From contig JAHNUO010000011.1 in assembly GCA_019787685.1 (NCBI GenBank), positions 1 through 64,000 on the forward strand: 64,000 nucleotides of DNA, read 5' to 3'. Origin of the DNA: Chiua virens (Eukaryota > Basidiomycota > Agaricomycetes > Boletales > Boletaceae). Shown piece after piece: positions 47,970 to 58,809 of the stretch (position 1 is its first letter; each line of letters starts with the position of its first letter). The notes below the pieces were generated by a model. It was not told the DNA's origin, did not search any database, and worked only from the letters and a program-made list of their open reading frames with translations. Made by a program: the position numbers and the translations under genes.

Positions 47970-48910
47970 TCAGTGGGTCATCTGTACTCGAGTGAGTATC
48001 AAGCCAACACTTTCTCGGCTTGGAAAAAGCTTACCTGGGTTCTCTTTTTGCCAAGCCACGACCTTCTCGGCCCACCGCCAGAATCCTCCTGTGGCCTCTT
48101 TGTAGGTCTGCCTAGTCCAATAATGGAAGAGGACCACCCGCCTATCCATGCATCCCGCCTGCGAAAGTGTTCGAGCAACCACCGATGTGAGTTCAAAGCT
48201 GGTCATCCAAACAACGACCACCCGCGTTGACTCTTTTTGCAAGAAGCCCTGCACTGCCTGAGCGCAAGCTCGTTTCGACCGAAGGATATTGAAATGCAAG
48301 GCTAGGTGCGTCAACTTATCAAGGTTGGCGAAGCCGATGGGACAGCCCTTCCATGCAGTCTCGAAGGGTGAGAGGTGCAGATGAGTTAAGTGGCCAAATA
48401 CCTCGAACTTGGGTAAGTGAAATACGGTGCAGTCCGAGAAAGCTGCTAAGGAGATATACATGTGCCTCAGGTTCTTGAGGTCGTTCAGAGGCTCGAAGAG
48501 AAGATTCGTATTGGGATCCATGCGGAGATGGTAGCCAAATCGCATCTCCAGCGAGGTGAGCCCATGGCACAGCTTCAAGATGTCCGCAAGTATAGGCTTT
48601 GTAACCGTTTTTCCTACATCAAGCTTGTTCACTTTCGCTGCGCGGCGCTCTTTGTCAGCTTCCAGCCACTCAAGAAAGCCAAGGGCTTGAGTTTCGTCAT
48701 GCAGCACCACTGTGCGATACATGAATGGTGTGAGCCTAGCAGCTCCTCAAAGTAAGTCATTGCAAATGCAACACAAGAATTTCATACTTACCAGTCATAG
48801 CAGGCGGTCGAGAGGAGGGCATAGTTGAGGACATTGGGCTCGTCCTTCAGCCACAAGATAATTTCCCGCAGGAGCTCAGAAGGGACAAGCATTGGGCGAT
48901 GGAAACACAT
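47970..48910 (-). CDS. F-box/LRR-like protein
   Basis: Two exons, 48910-48792 and 48735-47970, joined in phase at YDW and LTPFMYRTVVL. The N-terminus (LVPSELLREIILWLKDEPNV, then LNYALLSTACYDW) has the L-P-x-E-L-x-x-x-I form of an F-box. The rest holds leucine-rich strands (LTSLEMRFGYHL, LKNLRHMYISLAAFSD, FGHLTHLHLSPF, LDKLTHLALHFNIL). Such proteins select substrates for SCF ubiquitin ligases; here it could simply be a repeat-family gene of the nest. No stop or shift seen. Confidence 0.65.
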
Positions 48911-49739
48911 GGTGGCTACTTGTGAGTTTGTTGCCACTATTTCGCCTGCTTATAGCCTCACAACGGTGTCACATCTATTTTGGACCAAGTCGCCTGCATG
49001 CGATCCGTCGGGGTGCTGCATTAGCTCGTAGGCACCGATTGAATGGACGATGACCTTCTGAATTCCATGCCCACACGTCACCCACCTCCGAAATTTGTGC
49101 CACTATCAACATTGAGGCAAGCAGTCTTACCAGCTCATCTTCTAATTTGTCTAAGGTTTGGTCATATGGACAATGGGGACTGTACTGACCAGCCAGGGTA
49201 CGCCAATGTGGTTGAGCTGATTCAGTTATTTTTTTGGTAGCCAGCCAGGGTGCCACTGAGTGCGTAAGTATTAATTCAGTGTATATTTTTGGTATTGCAT
49301 CGTGCTAATACGTCACACAACTCATCGATCAGTGCGTAAGCGCTGAATCAGTGTTTTTCTGGGTGGCGTATCGTACAAACCTCACATGACCGGATCGCCT
49401 GTGGCGCTAGCGGTACCGATGCAGTGGTCTGGGACCCTCAGTCCTCTCGTAAACCCCAGCACTCGTAAGTCCCAGAGGATCTATGCTCCAACTTGAACAC
49501 CAACGGACACTGCAGGGTGCTTTAAACACTATGTCAAGTGACGGAACTCAACTGTGTTCCTTTACCGCGAGCTAGATCACCCTGGCCGAGCAAGCCAAAT
49601 TGGCCAAGTCGCCGTTCCGACCCATCTTGAAGGTCGGTCTTACTCACTTTTTCTCTCCCCTACCAGTTGGGTATATAATTTAACCAATATTCATCAGCAC
49701 ATCGGTCCTACGCAAGACTTGCACACACGCCCTCATCTA
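48911..49739. other. intergenic with short direct repeats
   Basis: AGTGCGTAAG-x-ATTCAGTGT blocks recur at about 49258 and 49331, with a weaker copy just upstream. No gene supported. Confidence 0.4.
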
Positions 49740-51395
49740 ATGCCAGAAGCTCCGTCTTCCACCCAGGCTCCTATGCGCACGGGTGACCCCAACGCATCCG
49801 ATGCCTCAGCCACCGGCTCGATCCTTCCAGGCAGTATGCTAGCAATCCGAAGAGAATTCACCGACTTGCTCTCGGAATTCCGAGCCCTGAAAGAATCCAA
49901 CAGTAGCAGGGCAAAGGCAGACACAGTGTGAGTCTATCACTGCCATACTCCAGCCACTAATCAGAGTCTGGTCTTCCACTCGCAGAGCGATCGACTGGCA
50001 TAAGCGCGGAAGAACTTTGAGACGCCTCGTAATGATGTTCGACAACGTGGACGACTTGATAAGAGAGGCTTGTCGTCGAGGGACCATGGACAGCACTGCA
50101 GGTTCCATTCAGTAAGTAACATCTTACCTGTCCAGTGTCATGTTCAAAACCGGAGTTTACTTTCAAAGGTCGGATGCACAAGCTGCCTCTGAACACCAAG
50201 AGTGAGTAGGCACCAAACCCAGGTCTTCATCTATTCTGACCCCAATTTGAAGGCAAAGCCAACTGTATCGGTGTTACGAAGAACTCAGGGAATGGATTCC
50301 TGAGTTCACGGAATGGCTCAGGCAGGACCCAGATATTGATCTGTACCATGAAGTGCTATGCAAGGTAGGTGATTGAACACAGCAGATGCAGCCGGGTAAC
50401 ACATGTTAGTACAGCTCACCACAGGAGCCGACGGGGCTCGAGCGGACGACACCAACAACCTGAAAGGTATTGTGGTGACCTGGCTCGAATACCCCGATGC
50501 AGCTACTTCTTCTTGACTTCGCTCCAGGGACAAGGTTAGCCGAGGGTTTCACAATGATGCCACCGGTCGTCTGTTGTGCCCAGTCGAGTATGACTGGGAT
50601 AACATCGTGTAAGTATCGTCAGTTGATCGTAAGCCTACCTATCTAATCTCACTTATCGCTCGACCAGCGTTCGAGAGAAAATCCGGCAGTGGCATGCTGA
50701 TGTACCCGTCACCGCCCACTCCTGGCCTTGCTTTCTATTCCCCGCAGGAGAGTATGATCACAACGACGCAAACAAAGGTCTTTTTAAAGGCGAATTGCTA
50801 GTCAAGGTATTTCAATTTTCTGTCGTATGAGTCATTATCCAAGGTCATCCTCACCTGGCCAGGCATACAAGCATGTATTCACTGGGGCATCCTCTGTTGA
50901 TTTAGGAGAGAATGAAACCCCCACGGCAGCAGGGGACAAACGTCAGCGTGTTGACGCAAGCACGCGCCCGACCAATGCGAAATTAGCCGGGATGAAGCAA
51001 GTAACTCCCCGATCCATTGCTTATATAGCTGTCCAGGTACGTTCTCTCACTTTGGGGAAATCATGGCTGATGGACCTCTTAGTTGCGCTTTGCGCTCTCA
51101 AGCTGTGGTGCTTGGAGAGTGGTCGACGACTTGTTCAATCTCACTGTCTTTTACAACATGGTCGTACAATGGTTCGAAGTAATGGGTCAGGAAGAAAAAG
51201 AATTCGTTGACGATCTCATATGGTGGTGGAACAAGCAAGTGACTATAACCCTCACCTTCCGAGTCACTGACGTCTTCCAGGGAAGTTTTCGGTCGTCGTG
51301 TGGGGCTTTCTTACAGTCAGCCGCCCGTTGAGACCGGCTCAGTTGCCGCTTCGTTCAAGAAGCGTCGCACACAGACAGCGTCGCGCCGTGGTTGA
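49740..51395 (+). CDS. DUF6698-like protein
   Basis: The ATG at 49740 opens MPEAPSSTQAPMRTGDPNAS. Exons include 49740-49927 and 49986-50111, then QSQLYRCYEELREWIPEFTE, WLRQDPDIDLYHEVLCK, LTTGADGARADDTNNLK, SRGFHNDATGRLLCPVEYDW, EYDHNDANKGLFKGELLVK, AYKHVFTGASSVDLGENETP, MKQVTPRSIAYIAVQ, LRFALSSCGAWRVVDDLFNL, FYNMVVQWFEVMGQEEKEFV and a last exon EVFGRRVGLSYSQPPVETGS ending RRG at 51395. The order (decay of coiled N-terminus, G-R-L, NKGLF-x-x-x-LLV, FKHIFT-like, SIAY, V-RFALSS, FYN, WWN) is that of DUF6698 proteins, an Agaricomycete family of unknown function often found in repeats. Introns join in phase where checked. Confidence 0.75.
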
Positions 51396-52412
51396 CCAGT
51401 TCCTTGGTGGAACGAGTACACATGACATCTTCTGTGTCTTCCCTGTTCTGCCGAGGGCTTACTAGTATACCAGGCTAACAGATTGAAGCGGAAACCGGCA
51501 TACCTGGATTTGTGTGGATTTCCCTTTTTGTGCTTTCCTAGATGTACCTCCCTGATTGCGAGATTGTATGCCACGTACATCGAATGAGAAACATTATTTG
51601 TCTTATATTAATGTGTGGTATGTCTTCGTGCATATGCGGATTCAGAAAGTTTGCCAGTCCTGCTTTCTTTGCTGAACACCGTCACACATCCTCCACTTTC
51701 CGAGAACTCCTGATGATTGCCACAATGACAGAGAAATGTCGACACTAGTTTTTTGGCTATTACAAACAATTTTGAAACCAACTGTCAATAGATCCAAGGA
51801 GCGCTGCAATGACAAAGAAACGCCAACATCAGCCATCTGGCCATTGCTGGAATTTCCGAGACCATCCACCAATAGATCGAAGGGAACACCACAATGACAG
51901 GGAAATGTCAGTGCTAGCCATTTGGGGGTTACAATGGTTTCCGAGACCAACTACCAACAGGTCGAAGGAGACTTAATGCGGGCAAGAACGATATAGTGTA
52001 CATAGCTAGCCAAAGTCTAATTAGTTTGCGAGCATCCCTACATTCCATCAGAATTATACTCCTCGCACAACAAATGAACCATTGTAAAGAATTTATGAGA
52101 TCCGGAGAAGTTGATGAACCTTTCCCAACAACCAGCAATGTGACATACATCGATAATCACCAGTTCATTTTTACTACTGACGAATATTTATAACCCCCCC
52201 CCCACATGCCTGACTAGACGTGTTGTGATGAACCTTCCGAGTAAACTACACTTTTAATAAGGCCGGCCTTTGGTAGTATGTTGAGACCACTCTCCCGCAC
52301 CTGAGGGAATGATCCCCATTGCGCACATTGCGAACCAATATAAACCGTTTATAAATCATATTGTTATTATTCTAATGATAAGAATTTATAAGGGGTTTAT
52401 CAGAAATTTGAC
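51396..52412. other. right end of the 17-kb insertion
   Basis: No gene. It holds the 84-bp tandem repeat, a run of nine C near 52195-52203 and the right-end motifs ATAAGGGG and TCAGAAATTTGAC next to CTAGC. Confidence 0.5.
51723..51975. repeat. tandem repeat, three units of about 84 bp
   Basis: Units begin CAATGACA at 51723, 51807 and 51892 and share GAAATGTC/GAAACGCC, CCGAGACCA and CAATAGATC-AAGG blocks. Confidence 0.85.
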
Positions 52413-53210
52413 ATTCGTGTGATGCTAGCACTCCTGCAACAAAAACCAAGCCAATACCCAAGACGAACCCTAATGAACCTGGATATAACCAGGTACGCCA
52501 TACAAGATATCACCAACCACCTAGAAACAGACGCCACACTATGGAAAAATATACGCCACCCAGACATACGCCGCCCAGTACAAGCCTTCCTATATCGTGC
52601 CTTGGTTGGCTCCCTTCGCATTGGTGAGTTCTGGCAAAACATAACAAACTACGAACATCACACAAACTGCATCCAATGTGATCACCAAACAGAGACACCT
52701 GAACACATCCTCTTCGAATGCGATTCTCAAAACCGTAAACAGGTATGGGATCTAACCAAAAAGATCTGGCCGGGAGATGACTTATCCCACTTCCCCACCT
52801 CCCTGGGACACGTTTTAGGGTGCGGCAACATATCAACCCCCCCTAACGCCCAGGACGAAAACCAAACCCCCCGCGCGCAAATGGAAAGGGGACAATATCG
52901 ACTAAAACGAATCCTCATCTCTGAAGCCGCCCACTTGATCTGGGTACTCAGATGTGAAGAAACAATTGGGGGAATGAGACCACCCGAGCGCACCATTAAA
53001 ACACGATGGTTACGAAAAATCCAGTCACGCCTTGACCTCGACAGACAAATAGCAAAATCCAAACGTGACCCAATGCACACCAACAAAGTAAAGCACACCT
53101 GGACGAGAATCATCACCAACAACGACCATCCCAACTGGGTGACCAACCTAGAGGTTTTAGTGGGTATCAACCTACATCGGCCCCCTGCCGCTACCGGGGT
53201 CACCGAATAG
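52413..53210 (+). pseudogene. C-terminal part of LINE ORF2
   Basis: Continues the frame left at about 35.4 kb: LALLQQKPSQYPRRTLMNLD, then ITRYAIQDITNHLETDATLW. A cysteine/histidine motif, CIQCDHQTETPEHILFEC, is the zinc-knuckle region found after RNase H in this LINE group, followed by VWDLTKKIWPGDD and GHVLGCGN. It ends with TAG at 53208-53210. No stop inside. Confidence 0.85.
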
Positions 53211-53361
53211 CGTACAGAGTCCCACACCCCCTGAGTACCTCAGGGCGTGCATAAGAGCATTTTTCCCTCGGACCAGGTGTCCTACACCTGCCTTAGCGTA
53301 TTATGTAGAACTAGACTAGCTCAGTTGCTACATAATAATACCGCTTGTCCAAAAAAAAAAA
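53211..53361 (+). other. LINE 3' tail and poly(A)
   Basis: 151 bp of 3' untranslated sequence ending in 11 A residues directly before the right target-site duplication. Confidence 0.85.
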
Positions 53362-53379
53362 GAAATAGCTAATTGATGG
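53362..53379. repeat. right target-site duplication of the LINE
   Basis: GAAATAGCTAATTGATGG, identical to 27762-27779. Confidence 0.95.
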
Positions 53380-53907
53380 TGCAGAAGGTGACTTAAGGGG
53401 GGACTCGGAGGATTCGGCAACTTGAGCAAGTGCTTAGAGCGACTGCTGAAGAGGCCAATCATGGTGTGCCAGTGGGTTGGTCTTCATTGTGGAGCAAAGG
53501 GGCCGTGGCTGCACATCCGAGTCCGAGTTTGGTGAGCTGTCCACGGCAGCCTTGAGCGGCTTCCTCGAATAACACAGAGAATCGTGGATTTTGAGCAGGG
53601 AGGGATTTTCGACCGGCACCCACTTGGATCAACGCGTCGATATGATCACATGATGCGCATGATGCAATACTTGGTCACGGGCGTGCGCCGTGATTCTGCT
53701 CATATTGTCACACAGTCTTTCTATTTCGATGAATACTGCATGGATTTAGCTCGTCCAACCTATGAATATACCATACATGAGTCATGGCGTGTGACTGAAA
53801 GGGGAAAATAGCTGTTAGAGAGATAGTTTTCAAAAATCGGCCAACTAGTTGGGGAACGATAGTATACATTGTTACAATCATTCGTCACGCAACTTGACTT
53901 CATCCTG
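53380..53907. other. intergenic
   Basis: Open frames at 53434-53619 (-) and 53584-53811 (+) overlap each other and match nothing; neither is supported. Confidence 0.35.
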
Positions 53908-54387
53908 CTACTTTCTGCCGGCTTTCTTCGCCGCTGTCCTTGCCCTCGTGATTTGTTTCTTCCACCCGAAGCACAAATTGCAATCTCGGGTGACGTGTCA
54001 GCCGAGTCATACGACCAATGCTCGCATGTCGCTCACCTGCAGATCCATGTTTCTTGCACTGATAAACACCATCTTTGTTTGTCGTCACTGCAGGCGCCTC
54101 GATGGGATCCCGATCAACTGTGTCGAGCTAATACCAAAAGCAGAGAGTAAAGGTAAGCCACGCTCAAACTCGTCAAGTGATGAGATCGACCCCATAAAAA
54201 GAATCGTTTTCCTCCCTTCCGTCATAGCTACAATCCGTGCACTGTTGAGACAAGTGGGGTCGTCAGCCAATCGACGTCAACGTATGGGGTAACGATGCGG
54301 GATAAATGGGTCGACACGTACGACTTCTTTCAAGTGTGCGCTACAGAAAAGGGCGTCGTTGATCTCGACGGTAGCGATCTCAGCCAT
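53908..54387 (-). CDS. small cysteine/histidine-motif protein
   Basis: Four exons, 54387-54322, 54241-54191, 54127-54037 and 53984-53908, sum to 285 nt (94 residues) with every join in phase. Sequence blocks: MAEIATVEINDALFCSAHLK, CTDCSYDGREENDSFYG, NKDGVYQCKKHGSA and CNLCFGWKKQITRARTAAKK. Two C-x2-C pairs plus C-x3-H and C-x2-H suggest bound zinc. I recall similar short proteins in mushroom genomes but no function. It lies about 0.5 kb beyond the LINE target site, on the strand pointing at it. Confidence 0.7.
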
Positions 54388-54738
54388 GGCAGATGGGGTA
54401 TTGAGTGGGCGTGGGTGGGGTGATGCGGGGTGAAAAGGAGATGCGGGGAAGATGGATCAAGAGTGGAAATAGCCGTGACACACCCTAAATACTGTGTACA
54501 TAGTGCTGCCGTTCGGCAACGCTTCGGCACTGTCAATGGCTGTTAGTATGACACCGTCTGGTTAGTGACTACTTTCTATTATTTCTTTTGTAAACCAATC
54601 AGACCGACTCTTATTGAATCCAACACGGTGGTGTCGACAAACTGAAGCATAAGGCATGGTCAATCTCGTCGACAGAGGTGAAGATGAACAACGCCAACAG
54701 GAAACCCATCTCTTCTTCCCTATGTCTCTCTCCCCTCC
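54388..54738. other. intergenic
   Basis: Promoter side of the small zinc-motif gene; nothing else recognised. Confidence 0.4.
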
Positions 54739-56655
54739 ATGCTTTGCATTACCAGCCAATCGCCCCTGGAGACGCTCCATGACATAGTCAAAGCCTGTGG
54801 TCAACGTGGGATGTATGTCAACGAGAAATGGCAGATGCAAGCGTCGCCTTCAGTTACCACTCCGGAAGAATGGATACCGGATTTCTTCAACAAGGTGAGC
54901 AAGTGCTTGGTGCCCCCCGGGGAAGCTTACTGACCAGCGAAAATTCAGATCGCTCAGAAAAGGAAGAAGACACCTGGGTGGCACGACAATTTCCAGACTA
55001 TATCGCGGACGCATGGCAACACTCTCATTGAAGGCGTCCACGAGCCCGACGTCATCCTCGTCCCTAGTTCCCATTATTCGTCGCCTGTCACCTTTCGTCA
55101 AGTCTATTCCTATTGCGAGTTCAAACGTTCCTTCAATCATGATCTGCAATCACACGCGCTATGGCAATTCGTAGAGATTGCTGGTTATGCCTGTGCAGCC
55201 CAGATCAACCGGCGAATTTTTGTTGCTTCGTCCCTCTGTGACCGCATGTTCACACTGGGGTTCTTTGTCCACGGCTGCACCGTATTTTCCAAAGCGTTCA
55301 ACATCGATAAGGATCCCCTGCTGTCCGTGACCATCATCCCTGATCTTTCCACCCCAGATACGCCATGAAACGGTTTCGACCCCAATATGCATCTCGCTCA
55401 AGATGGTCGCCTTGTTATCTATGGCATTAGTCCCAAGCTGGAAGAAGTATTGCTACATGAACTCTTGCTCTATTTGGCCAAGGCGTTGCACGGCACGGGA
55501 ACCAAAGTTCCTCATTGCACTGCCGGGTTTAAGTTTGGCATTCAGGAGTTAAACTGCATCCTCAAGGTTTCGTGGCTGCCAATGGACGACAAAGGCCAGT
55601 CAGTGACCATCGACATCGAGACTCCTCGAGGTGCTCAGTGGCAGGGAGGAGGAGCTTTTTGAGGAACAAGACCTATATGGTGTCTTCCGCGACTGTATCA
55701 AGCCTGCGAAGCATGAAGCTTTCGAGAATATGTGGGATTACGTCAAGCATCTACCTGGCATATCAATCATCTTGCTTGCTGAGTGTTTGCGACCCTGCGT
55801 CATCAACCCTCGTCCCGACAATAACCTTCACAATGAAGGGTACTACTGCATTGACTACAACGGGTCGAAGGACCTTCGCCCCGACGCTGCCAACAATATC
55901 ATCAAAGGTTCAATGTCCCTGTACGGGATGCTGAAGGACAGAAGATTCCTGTCCAGTTGCTTGTAGAACATCGTGAATGTATATGGGCCTTGTCTCGTAC
56001 CTACGGAACGTCGTTGGTGTGGTTTCCATGTCAGCGTGAACTTGTGAATACTATGATGGGTGCTCTTGCCGGTAAGCCTTTGGTTTCACTGTCTGCTAGT
56101 GCACCTGAAGCTGATTATATGTCAGGCCACTTCAATGGACTCCGCATGGATCTACTGCACTGCGACGTCTATGTTGTCCCAGATTGGCCGAAAGACGATG
56201 GCGCGCATCCTAAGCAGGCTGGAATGGTAGGGACTGGGGTTACGCTGCTGACCTGCGTGAGAAAGGTGGCTGTATTACAGTGAGTGTTACACCCTCTATT
56301 GTTTGCTGCTCTGCTCAATCTTTCCACAGGGTACATTTCCATTCATGGCGGCCGAGCTGTTGAGCGATAAGCCTGACTTGCAGCACACTCTCCAGCACGA
56401 TCTTGAATCGTTTTCTGGCTCCTCTGGATCACCTGCGTGGATCTCAACAGTCCTTTCTACACTCGCCAGAAGCAGCACGCAAACGTTACGAGATCTTGAA
56501 GACGTGTGGAGGAGACCAAGGGATATCAATCAGCGTGTTGGACGAAGTGCATATCAAGGTCACCGTCAGCACTTTCAAACGGCCAGGCGAGATGCAGAGT
56601 GGGGGATCCTCGGCAAAGAGAGCTCGTACCTCGCCCGCCGTTTCCAAGAATAAGA
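54739..56655 (+). pseudogene. FunK1-like fungal protein kinase, broken
   Basis: Blocks of the FunK1 family in order: EKWQMQASPSVTTPEEWIPD; YSYCEFKRSFNHDL; AQINRRIFVASSLCDRMFTL; FSKAFNIDKDPLLSV; then TGA at 55366-55368 before NGFDPNMHLAQDGRLVIYGI (TGG to TGA fits); LLYLAKALHGTGTKV; a frame change near 55.63 kb; LFEEQDLYGVFRDCIKPAKH; VEHRECIWALSRTYGTSLVW; LLHCDVYVVPDWPKDDG; AGMVGTG; and GTFPFMAAELL with HTLQHDLESF. There WLLWITCVDLNSPF needs one more T at 56411-56416 (TTTTC for TTTTTC). FunK1 kinases are a basidiomycete group of eukaryotic-like kinases. Several independent lesions make this a pseudogene. Confidence 0.7.
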
Positions 56656-57027
56656 TGTAATCTCTATGCATGCCTCGATATGATTTTCACAATACGATTT
56701 TCACTATTAACAAAACCGATTAAATATGAGCATTTGATGCATCAATTCTTGATTCTCTGAATCCACAATGTGCTTATACAGGTATATACAGAGCAAACTA
56801 TAATTTCTTGAATCTCTGCCATCTCTGCATTGGGCTCGTACATAATCATCGTCAGCTGACTGTCTTTCTCAGCTCGATCGAGCACACCGACAAAGCCACG
56901 CGTCAGCGTTGGAACGAATAAAGGTGCGCAAACCACGTGACACTGCCAGACGCGAACAAAAAACGCAGAACATTGGCCATTCGTAGTGACACCAGTACTA
57001 CTAGTACAGTCACTATCGCGAGTAGAA
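56656..57027. other. intergenic
   Basis: AT-rich; nothing recognised. Confidence 0.4.
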
Positions 57028-58622
57028 ATGGCAGAAAGACTTCCTCCCGAACTCTGGTCCTACATCTTCGATCTTGCCGCGGATGAAGACACTATATTCT
57101 ACCCTGGCTTGCAGACAAGCATGGCACCGTCCACCTGGTCCAAGTCGCCGTGGGACGGCTGGACTGTCCGCACGCCTCAGGATACCATCACCATTATCCA
57201 GCGGCGAAGCTACGCCACCAAGAAGGTCCTCTTTCTTCGTGTCAATGTGCACGGTCGCTCATCTCTTTCCTGTAGTCGATCATCGCAGCCTGCCAGACAT
57301 GGCGCAGACTCGGTACCGAGTTTCTCGTGCGTTGTCTCTTCTTTGACGATCCTACCAAATTGCGCGATCTCTGCAACATCCTGGATCGCGACCCCTCCCT
57401 TGGATGGTGGGCGAGACGCCTGCATATCACACATTTTCTCAGCGGACGCGGTCCGACGATGGATGACTTTGAGATCCCTCTCGTCGCTATCCTTCAGCAC
57501 TGTCCCAACCTTGAGATATTCATCGTCGATTGGCCCATGTCGAGTGCATTCGGTCCTATCGTAGACACCCTCGGTACATGGTGTCGTAACTTGCGGACGG
57601 TACACTGGCACGTACCGTCCGAGCTACTTTCCAAGGTGATCTGGGCACTAGACACCCTTCCCAACCTCGTCGCCGTCCACCTACAGTTCGACGCCGCGAT
57701 CAAGGAATCAGACACGATCACCTTGGGTTCCGCACAGGACGTCAAACTCAAGCTGCCTAATCTTCAGCAACTCTTCTTGAAAGGCTTTTGTCAAGACTTT
57801 ATCGAACAGGCGAGTGGATGGTCCCTCCCCTTGTTACACAGTTTTTCCTTTCACTTTGGCACCAATACCCACGACATCCCGGACGTCACCGGTTTCCTTG
57901 CCCAGCACGGCACGACACTTCTCTTCCTTGACTTGAATTGCATACCCATGCTCGACGTCCGCATGATCCTAGATCTTTGTCCATTCCTCGCCACATTCTG
58001 TTTCAATCCCGATTGGAAGATTCCGCCAATAGCCAATCCGGATGCCAATCCCGATCAAGTCGAGGACGAGGCCATGCTACCAATTACGCTGACCAACCGT
58101 TCACATGACCACATCCGGCACATCGGGCTCCACGGCCTCCTGCACGCTTTTGGGGTGGGCTATGCAGCAGCGTACGCCAACGCCGACCCCGTACGGTCTA
58201 TGATGGTTCAGCGCACAAACGACCGGAATTTCAGAGCCTTGAATAGAACGTCGTTCCCCAAATTGGAGCGTGTGAGGGTCTTGAACCCAAGAATCTTGCA
58301 GGACTTGAACGACAATAATGGACCGGCGGATTCGTGCTACCTGCGGTGGGAGAGGTGGTGGGACATGTGCTCAAGGATGCGCGTGAGGCTTGAGGATTGC
58401 TCTGGAGGTGTACTTGGAAACCTTCCTCAGGATGCAGACGAGGAAGACTACGACAGTGAGGAAAACGAAGAATATGGCACAGACGAGGAGGAACAAGAGT
58501 GGAAGGGGAGCGTCAGTTTGGCAGAGCTGAGGGAGCTACTGGCAGAATGCAGGAGGATGTCGGAAGAGGGCGAGCGAGAGCAGTCATCGTTTCAATTTTA
58601 CCTCACACCACCGACCTTGTGA
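57028..58622 (+). CDS. F-box/LRR-like protein with acidic tail
   Basis: Exon 1 57028-57225 and exon 2 57276-58622 join in phase (TKK then SIIAACQTWRRLGTEFLVRC). The N-terminus MAERLPPELWSYIFDLAADE is the L-P-P-E-L-W-x-x-I-F form typical of Agaricomycete F-box proteins. Leucine-rich strands follow (ILQHCPNLEIFIVDWP, LPNLQQLFLKGF, HSFSFHFGTN, LLFLDLNCIPML), then an acidic stretch (DADEEDYDSEENEEYGTDEE). Likely an SCF substrate receptor; substrate unknown. The intron donor is GTCCTC, weaker than the others here. Confidence 0.75.
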
Positions 58623-58809
58623 TATTCATGACTTGTACTTGTATAGCTTCACTGGTCGCCTGCTTTCCCCTCTGGTGTACGTGTCTTAAACGTGCCTCTT
58701 TTCACCACTTCTTGGACTATGCCGAGTGCTCGGTCCACATAGAATTGGGTATCGTCACCGATCCGTTCTCGACCTAAATGACTCCTGTTTGATGTGGCTC
58801 GGAAATGTA

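Larger units (their letters stand above)
35409..52412. mobile_element. 17-kb insertion inside the LINE, Plavaka-bearing
   Basis: Foreign DNA that separates two parts of one LINE reading frame. CTAGC is present at both junctions. The ends share inverted blocks: inward from the left CATCAC, CTGAT, CCTTATAA and TCTTAT; read on the other strand from the right CATCAC, CTGAT, CCTTATAA and TCTTAT. The first 246 bases and last 1 kb hold no gene. Inside are a Plavaka transposase gene and several Agaricomycete-specific genes. Whether it is one large DNA transposon or several nested insertions is not resolved; the exact end is uncertain by about 15 bases. Confidence 0.75.
27780..53361 (+). mobile_element. 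Tad1-like LINE split by a 17-kb insertion
   Basis: Non-LTR retrotransposon bounded by an 18-bp direct repeat and ending in 11 A residues. Order: about 1.2 kb of 5' leader (27780-28975), a gag-like ORF1 (28976-30449), a spacer (30450-31007, no gene seen), ORF2 with AP endonuclease, reverse transcriptase and RNase H (31008 to about 35.41 kb), then foreign DNA, then the ORF2 C-terminus (about 52.41-53.21 kb) and a 3' tail. The ORF2 frame joins seamlessly when the foreign DNA is left out. The plus strand is very rich in A and C. In-frame stops and a changed RT catalytic residue show that this copy is dead. Confidence 0.9.
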
